Shown piece after piece: positions 7,804 through 13,976 of a stretch of DNA of 13,976 nucleotides (positions are counted from its first letter, which is position 1; each line of letters opens with the position of its first letter). Both the position numbers and the translations under genes were made by a program. The stretch comes from Physocladia obscura (lineage: Eukaryota > Chytridiomycota > Chytridiomycetes > Chytridiales > Chytriomycetaceae), in assembly GCA_027596945.1 (NCBI GenBank), contig JADGJH010000834.1, positions 1 to 13,976 on the forward strand, in the 5' to 3' direction. Below the pieces are notes generated by a model, which was not told the origin of the DNA, did no database searches, and saw only the letters and a list, made by a program, of their open reading frames with translations.

Positions 7804-8284
7804 ACTATTGATATGCAAACTTGGTATTAAATGGGAAAAAAACATACCCAGGTGGATGGTAAGTTATACTTCCAAAACAGAACTGTAGGTATTTCTGATC
7901 AAGGTGTGACCAAATTGATGTCAACTCAAGTTGATTCTGCGCTTGTTGTTTTGTGTTAACTTTTTCAACTATGGAATGCCTGGTGACAGAGTAATTTTTA
8001 TTTCTTAACTATATTTTGCAAGAGTCAAAGAACTTTCCAAAATTACCACATCATCATGAAGTTGATGACCCTGCAACATCTGCTATAAACAATTGAAACT
8101 CACCACAGCAAAGCAATGGGAATAGGTCCAAAATGAACTCAGGAAATGTCTGAACCCTGGCTAGGTCCTGAGAATAGCCAGGTGGCATTCTTTACGCTCT
8201 GGAGATAAATAGAATAGATAAGATAAATAGAAACAGGTAAGTATGGTTAATAAATACAAACACAATGTTTTCTCTTTTTTCCAA
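7804..8284. other. CpG-poor intergenic DNA, no gene recognised
   Basis: CpG becomes rare beyond the 3' end of the second membrane-protein gene, marking the edge of the repeat-rich part of the window. No protein domain, LTR or terminal repeat could be assigned here. Minus-strand reading frames are interrupted and have no motif. Confidence 0.4.
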
Positions 8285-8800
8285 TTAAGATACCAAGTCC
8301 TTGTTCTGGCACCCCCAGCAACAAGAACCCTTCTCTTTACACTCAGGCTGCACTCTGTCAATGCCAGCATCTAGAGCTGCCTCATCACCCATTGCCCTGG
8401 TTGCCTGACCATGTCCTGTCACCTGGGGGTAAACTTTTCTTTGCAAGCTTGTATTTGCTGGTCCAATCATGAGGCAGTCTACTCCATTTCTGGCAATGCC
8501 GATGCCTCCTAGCTCTGGGGAATATGCCATCCAGGGGATGGTGCACTAAACACTAACTCATTCCACAGTATTGCTAGAGCTGTTCTGAGTGTCATGGAAG
8601 GCAGGGGGTGGAAGGGGTGTAAAAAAAAGGTTGGCAATTATCCCTTAGGCTGCTGTGAGTCCAGTACAACAGTTCCAAGTGTCACTCTCATGGTGGAAGA
8701 CATGTGGTGGTACAAAGGCATCAGTTGAGCTTGATGCACCACTGGCCTTGCAGAGCTGTTTGCATCCTGCACACAACAGGTCATTTTTCAGAACATCTTC
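8285..8800 (-). pseudogene. Cys-rich coding remnant, unidentified
   Basis: This island is clearly more GC-rich than its surroundings but nearly free of CpG. On the minus strand, a first stretch (about 8790-8655, after a TGTGTGCAG acceptor-like site) reads CKQLCKASGASSSTDAF then VFHHESDTWNCC, ending in TAA. A second open stretch (8530-8285) reads through RNGVDCLMIGPAN to CKEKGSCCWGCQNKD and a stop. The H...W-x-CC grouping recalls small zinc-binding modules with a W-x-CC core, but I cannot name the family. It may be two exons of a decayed host gene or of a transposon gene. Confidence 0.3.
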
Positions 8801-8879
8801 AATTTATTATTTCAACTCCAAAACCCAAAGAAAAACAAAACAAATTAATAAGAAAACCCCAAAAACAGGAATATTCCAA

Positions 8880-8950
8880 AAAAACCAAACAGACAACCAA
8901 TAAATAAATAAAATTATATACAGAATATAAATAAATAAATATTTACAAAG
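8880..8950. repeat. TAAA-rich simple sequence at the left edge of the Gypsy remnant
   Basis: Two clusters of (AATA)n occur at about 8897-8912 and 8925-8941. Recognisable integrase sequence ends just to the right, near 8990, so this low-complexity tract marks the broken 3' end of the element. Confidence 0.6.
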
Positions 8951-8989
8951 ATAATCATCAGAGAAAGTCAAGGAGTTTTGAACAAGCTC

Positions 8990-9530
8990 AACCATTATGT
9001 GAGAATCTCACAGAATTTGAGTAGAGTCATCCAAAAATGGGACATAAATCATGTGTCCTGATTGGAGATGATTTTCTTTTGAATTCCATGATGTTTCCAT
9101 ATTTTGAGTTTGTAAGGCTATGTGTTTCACATTGTCAGTTTGTTTACAGGGAAGTATTCAAGTTTGTTTTGTTGCATAGTTGACTGTTACCATTATTGTA
9201 TCATATCTGTTTGTTGATGTGGCAATTGGGTCAATGAAGTTCATTAAAATGGTTTCCCAATATCTTTGTGGAATTTTTTGTGGTTGTAATAGTCTGTAAA
9301 ATAATCTTCAAGCTGTCTTGAAGTGTTGGCATGAATCACAGAATTGTACAAATTTGTTGATGTTGTGGTGAAGTGATGGCCAATGATAAAGTCCTGTGAT
9401 TCTTTCAGCTGTGCATTCCCAATTGTTGTGTATAATATGGACACCTCCATGAGCAAGGTCAGTAATGACAAGCAGCAATATAAATTTGTGTATGTGTTTT
9501 GTCCAAATAGTATAGGATGCTGTGGCATAG
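8990..9530 (-). pseudogene. Gypsy integrase fragment: H2C2 zinc domain and start of catalytic core
   Basis: From about 9460 leftward the frame reads GLYHWPSLHHNINKFVQFCD then SCQHFKT, the H2C2 zinc-binding domain, and then LLQPQKIPQRYWETILMNFI, the linker into the DDE core. Next come NRYDTIMVTVNYATKQT and HGIQKKIISNQDT with FMSHFW. The first catalytic Asp (usually MDFI) is Asn, and the second (usually SDRD) is also Asn. The third acidic residue is not reached. A TGA interrupts the linker after FKTA, and further stops follow. The domain is dead by substitution as well as truncation. Confidence 0.85.
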
Positions 9531-9589
9531 CCAGTAACCTCCTATTAATGTTTTTAAATGCTTTTGAGCCTTGCTTGGTGTATTTTCAT

Positions 9590-10320
9590 AAGTAAATTCA
9601 TTGTTTGGAGCTACTAAATGTTTTGATATATTGTTGAATAAAGTTGCTGGTGCATTTGAAAGTCTGAATGGCATTACTGCACATTCAAAGTGACTGTATT
9701 TTGATCTGAAAGCTGTCTTTTGTGTGTCATTCTTGTGGATCCATATTTGATAATATCTCAAGGCTAAATCTAGTTTGATGAAGTATTTTGCATGTGATAG
9801 TCTGCCAAAAAAATTCCAGTATATTCGCAGTGCAGTCCTGTTCTTGACAGTATTCTTATTAAGTGCACAATAGTCAAAGACAAGTCAAAGTTTGTCCTTC
9901 TGTTTGACCTAAAATATAGGAGCGCCATAAGGTGATATTGATTCTTGAATGTGCTTGTTCTGTAGGAAGAAGATTAATTTTTTTTTTTAATGTATTTAAT
10001 TCTTCTTTGTTCATTAAGTAGATTGGTCTTGAAGTTGAAGTAGTGTTTTTGTCAATTAGTTTGATTTTGTGGTCTATGTTTTGAGATGGTGGCAGTCCTT
10101 TGAAAGGCTGGAAAACTGATTCATATGTCTTGATAATTATTTGAAGTTTGTTTGGAAGTGTTTTTATTAATTTTGATTCAGCATTTGCCTGATTCTGTTT
10201 TTCTGTTGTCTTGACAATGTCAGGATCTTCTTTTGAGGCAATGTTGCCAATTTCTTTAGATGGGGTCACAATGGCCTTATCCTCTTTTTGCAATGGTTTC
10301 ATTATAAGCATTCCCAGCAT
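9590..10320 (-). pseudogene. Gypsy reverse transcriptase, N-terminal half with internal deletion
   Basis: The frame from 10320 leads into LPPSQNIDHKIKL and RPIYLMNKEELNTLKKKI, the classic start of Ty3 RT. After a frame change it reads SPYGAPIF, stop, then DYCALNKNTVKNR, AKYFIKLDLALRYYQIWI, KTAFRSKYSHFECAVMPFRL and SNAPAT. The first catalytic Asp (KLDL, codon 9768-9770) is kept. Immediately after SNAPATLF the sequence jumps to NEFTYENTPSKAQKHLKTLI, which belongs to the connection/RNase H region. The YxDD palm motif and the thumb are therefore deleted. The RNase H catalytic region is missing too, since integrase zinc-domain sequence follows shortly after. Confidence 0.85.
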
Positions 10321-10429
10321 TTGAATGTCTTGTGGTCTTCAAAGTAAGTCTTTAAAAGCTGTTGCTGATAGTAGTTGAATCTTGTGAAGAGGTGTCTTGC
10401 AGATTCATTGATGTGAATTGCTTTTGGAG

Positions 10430-10860
10430 TTTAAGCAAAGAGTATTTGAGTGCAAATCTATGACTTGATTGAGCTTGTCTGACCAGCCTTTACCTAGTAT
10501 TAAATCATAGGTGCTGTTAGCGGAGATGAAATTGTGCTGGTCCCTGAATCTAGTTGAAGTTATAACAGTATATTTGATATTTTTATAAATGCGTCTGTGA
10601 ATAATTAAGCAGTCTGCTAGGCATATTGGTTGTTTTTCATTTGTGCAGTGAATTTTATGGTGATGGTGTCACACATTCATGAAGCTGGCAATAGCTCCTG
10701 GGTCAATAAGTATTTTGGCTGGTTGGTTTCCTGTGAAACCATTAATTGTGAGAAGAGATAATTGTAAAGTTTGTTGACAGCGAAGCAAGCAAAGTATTTT
10801 CTTGAAGCTGTGTCTTACATGGCAAAGTCTTCCTTTTTGGTCTAAAGCAAAGCAAAGTTG
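10430..10860 (-). pseudogene. Gypsy retropepsin (aspartic protease) with zinc-knuckle trace
   Basis: The minus strand reads LLTINGFTGNQPAKILIDPG followed by AIASF at 10765-10681, the retropepsin active-site loop with DPGA in place of the commoner DSGA. A TGA follows a few codons later. Near 10500 the frame reads STYDLILGKGW then IDLHSNTLCL, the C-terminal part of the fold. Upstream, CFALDQKGRLCHVRH resembles a CCHC knuckle with several ligands lost. Gag capsid sequence is not visible before it. Confidence 0.75.
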
Positions 10861-11103
10861 AAGTTTTATATAAAGAATTCTCTGTTTATTTCAATTTCAA
10901 TAAGTTTCAGGATCTTTTTTGAATCAAAATGAAATGGAATTTTTGGGCTCAAGTAAAAATTTCATAAAAAAATTGTGAAATAGAAAGGACTTGTAGTGAC
11001 AAATAAAAAAATAAGAAAAGAAAATAAAAGATAATAGGATGATAAAATAAAAATAAAATACTAATAATTTTGAATTGAAGTTACAGAAAATTATTTAGTT
11101 TTT

Positions 11104-11115
11104 GTCACACATCCA
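11104..11115 (-). other. Candidate primer-binding site
   Basis: Directly after the 5' LTR end (...TGTAACA on the minus strand) comes TGGATGTGTGAC. A TGG start that pairs with a tRNA 3' CCA, with no gap to the LTR, is what LTR retroelements use for minus-strand priming. The matching tRNA is not identified; the tRNA-Gln next door does not match. Confidence 0.45.
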
Positions 11116-11518
11116 TGTTACAGAATGAGCCTCTAGTTAATGGTTTTAATAGCCAAAGATTTGCATTTTTAAGAAGATTCTTTTCTTATTTTCATTCAGG
11201 AGTTCTGAATTTATGGTTTTGGCTTGAAATAGAAACAGAGAAGTTTCCAGAAAGAGAAAAATAAAGAAAAACTGAGAAAAATGAAGAAATAAGAAAATAA
11301 AGTAAAAAGTTGAAATAAACGGATAATAATTGAAAGATTGATAAAGTAATGATAAAAGGATAATATGGAAGTAAAATGAGGTCTTTGTTGCTCTTGGTTG
11401 TTGAGTTGATGTTGATGCTTGAAGAATTTTCCAGAATGGAATTTGAAATTTGAAAAATGTGGATGTGGATAAGTATTGATTTGTCACCATATCAGTGAAA
11501 AATACTTATTCTGTTACA
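11116..11518 (-). repeat. LTR copy 2 (403 bp), 5' LTR of the pol remnant
   Basis: The plus-strand borders are TGTTACAGAATGAGCC...TTCTGTTACA, giving TG...CA ends. It aligns along its length with the LTR at 11524-11886: shared GAATGAGCCTCTAGTTA near the left edge, AAGATTCTTTT, AATTTTCCAGAA and a long purine-rich middle. The copies differ at many sites and in length (403 and 363 bp), so they are not the paired LTRs of one recent insertion. There is no matching 5-bp duplication on its two flanks, as expected if it is one end of a longer element. Confidence 0.75.
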
Positions 11519-11523
11519 TGTTA
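11519..11523. repeat. Target-site duplication TGTTA, left copy
   Basis: TGTTA lies exactly between the two LTRs and is repeated at 11887-11891 on the other side of LTR copy 1. Five bp is the usual Ty3/Gypsy duplication length. Confidence 0.7.
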
Positions 11524-11886
11524 TGTTACGGAATGAGCCTCTAGTTAGTGGATTTAAGAGCCAAAGAGTTAAGTTTTCAGAAGATTCTTTTTTATTTCCA
11601 TACACACTTCAGGTTTTTATAGTTTTGGATTTGGAAAAGAAAGAAAGAAGTTTCTAGAAAAAGAAAATTAAAGAGACAAAGAGAAAAATGAAGAAGTAAG
11701 AAAGTAACAATAAAAGTGAAATAAAGTATAAGAATTGATAAAGTGATAGAGAAAATATATAAGAATAAGATGTCACTTGAAGTAGGTCTTGATTGTTTTT
11801 GGTTCTTGAGTTATGTAGTTTTTTGTAGAATTTTCCAGAACGGCAGAAACAATGTGAACAATATGAAAAATAATTATTGGGTAACA
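11524..11886 (-). repeat. Solo LTR, copy 1 (363 bp), next to the tRNA gene
   Basis: The borders are TGTTACGGAATGAGCC...GGGTAACA, with TG...CA ends and a 6-bp terminal inverted match (TGTTAC/GTAACA). Perfect TGTTA duplications flank both sides. There is no internal sequence, so it is a solo LTR left by LTR-LTR recombination. The orientation is taken from the similarity to copy 2. It ends 9 bp before the mature tRNA start. Confidence 0.8.
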
Positions 11887-11891
11887 TGTTA
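11887..11891. repeat. Target-site duplication TGTTA, right copy
   Basis: This is the second copy of the pentamer flanking LTR copy 1. It is separated from the first base of the mature tRNA by TATA only. Confidence 0.7.
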
Positions 11892-11895
11892 TATA

Positions 11896-11967
11896 GGTTG
11901 TATAGTGTAGTGGTTTATCACCCCGGTTTTTGATACCGGTAACCCCGGTTCGAATCCGGGTACGACC
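11896..11967 (+). tRNA. tRNA-Gln (anticodon UUG)
   Basis: A full cloverleaf can be drawn: acceptor GGTTGTA/TACGACC (one G-U pair), D-arm GTG...CAC, anticodon stem CCGGT/ACCGG with loop TTTTGAT, and T-arm CCCGG-TTCGAAT-CCGGG. Loop positions 34-36 are TTG, so it reads CAA (and possibly CAG) glutamine codons. There is no intron and no encoded CCA. TTTT at 11968-11971 is the Pol III stop. TATATA lies just upstream. It retains several CpGs although the surrounding DNA has almost none, which suggests it is functional. Confidence 0.95.
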
Positions 11968-11971
11968 TTTT
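11968..11971 (+). terminator. RNA polymerase III T-run
   Basis: Four T residues directly follow the tRNA acceptor stem, the minimal Pol III termination signal. Confidence 0.8.
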
Positions 11972-12540
11972 CATGAACGACAATTATCATGTTTTCTAGT
12001 GACATGTTCGTTGGAGTGGATGAATTTTGTTGACCAAATGCAATTCATTGTTGTTTTATTATGACTGGAGTGGATTAGTTTTACTTGGGGTGTGTGGAGA
12101 TTTGGGGACTTTTTGGCAATTCAGAAATCATTATTGAATTGCTGCTGCTGTCCAAATCCCAACGTTCTGCAATCTCCAAACGCAAGCACCACGATCTCCA
12201 AAAAACAAATGTTTGTTTTCAAAGTGGTTCAAAATTTTTAAACTCAAAAACCTGATTGTGGGTTGTCAATTGCCTACAATGAAAGATTCCATATCAATTT
12301 ACCCTATAGCAACTTGAATAAAGTATTGCGAAAAAAAATTAGAAAAAATAAGAAAAGACAAAGAAAAAAAATAACAAGTAAATTCAAAATAAATCATTGA
12401 GCAGTTGTTTTTTGGTTTTTTGTACAGTTCTTTGACTCCATCTTCCTACAAATTTCAAATACTTTGACTTTTTCAGTTGTCCTGGGAATTGAATTAAATA
12501 ATGCTGGAGTTGGTAAAGTTGATGAAAATCCAATAGTTCC
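11972..12540. other. Non-coding stretch after the tRNA, nothing recognised
   Basis: No open frame with domain signal, no LTR match and no terminal repeat is seen. A short A-rich run lies at 12330-12395. CpG is somewhat less depleted at 12160-12205 than further left. Confidence 0.4.
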
Positions 12541-12550
12541 AATATTAGGT

Positions 12551-13240
12551 TCAAGTTACAACTGGATTTTTAAAAGCAAAATTTGAAAGTTGAAATTGAG
12601 AATCTCTTAATAGCAAAACAGTAGAAGCAATTCTTCGGTTCTGAGAAACTTTTGTCATTAATGCATTATCATGGCTTTGATCAAATTCAAAAAATGATTT
12701 ATTATATCTGAGAGGATTTGTAGCAACAGTGGCCATAAATGCTGTTGATATTCAAGAATTTTGTTGCATATTAAGTCTCATATCCACCAGAGGATCTTTA
12801 CTTCTTCTAAAAGAAGTTTTCATCTTTGGACATTGTCATAAGTGTTGACAAATTGGGCCAACACCCTAGGAAACTTTTTTCATACATTTTTCTGAGCTCC
12901 AGGCAGTGTTGAGCCATGTCTGCCATTAATATTCAACAATTGATCTTAATTCCAGTACATTGCCATCAATAGATAATCTACATCTTCTGTAGCTGTAATT
13001 CCTTTTTGGATTCCCAAAATATTGTGGAATGTGTTTTTTGAAAGGTTCCGTTTTAGCAATGGTACAAACTGGGGTGTATAACACAAAGCATCTTGTACAA
13101 ATAGCCAAAAATATTTGAAAGCAAGTACAATGCTTCTTCATTGAGTCTGTTACAAAATCTTCTTGATTTTCAGGGACCAATGGAGTAAAGCCAAATGTTT
13201 CAGGAGTTGGACTGCATAAATAAGCCACCCACTAATAACA
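12551..13240 (-). pseudogene. Unidentified degenerate coding stretch
   Basis: The minus-strand frames look protein-like in three successive segments. The first is open at 13228-12926. The second, in another frame, reads GIQKGITATEDVDYLLMAMY, then NGRHGSTLPGAQKNV and RVLAQFVNTYDNVQR (about 13110-12820), with single stops between. The third reads DPLVDMRLNMQQN and runs into the open segment 12736-12551. Residue composition is balanced rather than low-complexity. No catalytic motif or known domain is apparent. It could be a transposon gene or a decayed host gene; the strand call is moderately secure, the identity is not. Confidence 0.35.
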
Positions 13241-13559
13241 GGTTCACTGTGGACATGGTATGTAACATCATTGACATAGTAAAATAAAAATGGTCATCCC
13301 TGGTGAGTTTCCCCACATTGAGTCAAATTAAGCTGCAGGCTCTACTCCTTGTTAAAGTGTAAAAGATTCAAGCTGTATTGAAAGATGAATTCACTCTTTA
13401 TTGAACAAAATCGCTCAATCTGCTTAAAAAGTAAAGAACAAAACAGTGGACTTGCCATTTCCATCATTAAGCAGTAGCATTTGTATTAATACAGGAAAGT
13501 TTTGTATGGGGAGAAAAATTTAAAGACTGTTTTTGGAATTTTTGGATTGAGGATTTTGA

Positions 13560-13855
13560 ACAATGAAAATCTAGAATTCTTGCTAAAAATCCTTACCATA
13601 CGCAATCATAAATGGAGATTGCAACACTGCTGGTGGCGTCCTTCTGTCAATTCCTTTAATTTCAGCCTTGCAACTTGGAAAAATTATCAAGCCTGGATTC
13701 ATTCAAATTTTGGATCCCAATTAACCTTAACACAAGCCGTTGAAGGCATGGATTCTCTTAAACAGACAAGATCCACACAAGAATTTAACAATATCTTATC
13801 TGCAATCCACTGTGGAAGTATTAATCTCGAAGACATGTTGATTTGCCATGTGTAA
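13560..13855 (+). pseudogene. Ty3/Gypsy gag (capsid) fragment
   Basis: The plus-strand frame contains CWWRPS, then TWKNYQAWIHSNFGSQ, then MDSLKQTRSTQEFNNILSAI and LEDMLICHV before TAA 13853-13855. This follows the retrotransposon gag order: WW after a short helix, W..F....F, an A...L..LKQ..S..E(F/Y)N segment, then a hydrophobic helix. Further related sequence may continue past the stop to the window end. Strand and position show it is a different element from the pol remnant. It is CpG-poor, like the rest of the right half. No LTR for it is seen. Confidence 0.6.
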
Positions 13856-13976
13856 CAAGGAGTTTTAGAGATGAATAATATTTATTGTTTTGTTATGAAT
13901 ATTTCAGAAAAGAAACCAATGGTTTTTATACATTTTCCAGTGTCTTGGTGGCACCTTGGCTTGATTGGTCACCTGG

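Larger units (their letters stand above)
8990..11518 (-). mobile_element. Truncated Ty3/Gypsy LTR retrotransposon remnant (5' LTR to mid-integrase)
   Basis: Reading leftward the order is 5' LTR (11518-11116), candidate primer-binding site, about 250 bp of A/T-rich sequence, a zinc-knuckle-like trace, protease, reverse transcriptase, and integrase, which breaks off near 8990. Protease-RT-integrase order defines Ty3/Gypsy rather than Ty1/Copia. There is no gag of normal size, no RT YxDD motif, no RNase H active site, no integrase C-terminus and no 3' LTR in the window. Many in-frame stops and frame changes are present, and CpG is almost absent. It cannot be autonomous. Confidence 0.85.

Noticed and set aside
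8700..8800. CHORD zinc domain
   Set aside because: The VFH...W-x-CC part looks similar, but the upstream Cys spacing and the downstream Cys/His of CHORD are not present.
8655..8907. Two overlapping plus-strand frames of 82 and 67 codons
   Set aside because: They run into A-rich sequence with Lys/Gln/Asn-biased tails and overlap the better minus-strand Cys-rich signal.
9383..9595. 70-codon plus-strand frame
   Set aside because: It is antisense to clear integrase and RT homology.
10845..11112. Third LTR copy
   Set aside because: Similarity to the LTR interior is patchy and both are A-rich; neither the GAATGAGCCTCTAG end nor a TG...CA border is found. Kept only as a note under the missing-gag finding.
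11146..11490. Phe/Leu/Ser-rich minus-strand frame in LTR copy 2
   Set aside because: Produced by the polypyrimidine strand of the LTR; low complexity, no domain.
11654..11887. Phe/Leu/Ser-rich minus-strand frame in LTR copy 1
   Set aside because: Same cause as in the sister LTR: polypyrimidine sequence, not a gene.
7849..13976. Terminal inverted repeat CCAGGTG (7849) / CACCTGG (window end)
   Set aside because: Only about 7 bp, expected by chance over this length, and CACCTGG also occurs at 8420.

Overview
The window looks like nuclear DNA of a eukaryotic microbe, most likely an early-diverging (zoosporic) fungus. It holds an intron with GT...AG borders, AATAAA signals, homopolymeric Gln/Ser/Ala/Asn tracts, a nuclear-type tRNA-Gln(UUG) with a Pol III T-run, and decayed Ty3/Gypsy retroelements. 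The lineage is inferred from style only; no marker gene is present.

Region 1 (1-2632) is a compact block of broken genes: a small Cys4 zinc-finger ORF, the C-terminal end of a Pif1-like SF1 helicase, an HNH endonuclease-like ORF, a RING plus SIAH/TRAF-type zinc-finger protein, and a convergent minus-strand coiled-coil protein. All but the first carry in-frame stops or frameshifts. The gene set, tight spacing and apparent lack of introns resemble an endogenised nucleocytoplasmic large DNA virus fragment (inference). An array of palindromic 15-mers, four of them on an exact 21-bp period, lies just upstream of the minus-strand gene.

Region 2 (2640-7800) carries two intact, CpG-rich host-type genes in tandem on the plus strand. 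Both encode single-pass membrane proteins with a short N-terminal segment and a long low-complexity tail. The first needs an upstream exon across a 198-nt intron. The second ends in a Q/N/Y-rich prion-like region.

Region 3 (about 7850-13976) is a transposon graveyard that is almost free of CpG. It contains a Cys-rich ORF remnant, a minus-strand Ty3/Gypsy pol with deletions and stops (protease, partial RT, integrase), two tandem LTRs, an unidentified degenerate minus-strand coding stretch, and a gag fragment of another Gypsy copy on the plus strand running out of the window. The LTR pair abuts a tRNA-Gln gene. The LTR next to the tRNA is bounded by a perfect 5-bp duplication (TGTTA) that ends 4 bp before the tRNA, which suggests Ty3-style targeting of a Pol III start site and repeated use of the same target.

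The three regions therefore differ in state: decayed but CpG-normal virus-like genes, intact CpG-rich host genes, and CpG-stripped retroelements around a CpG-retaining tRNA.
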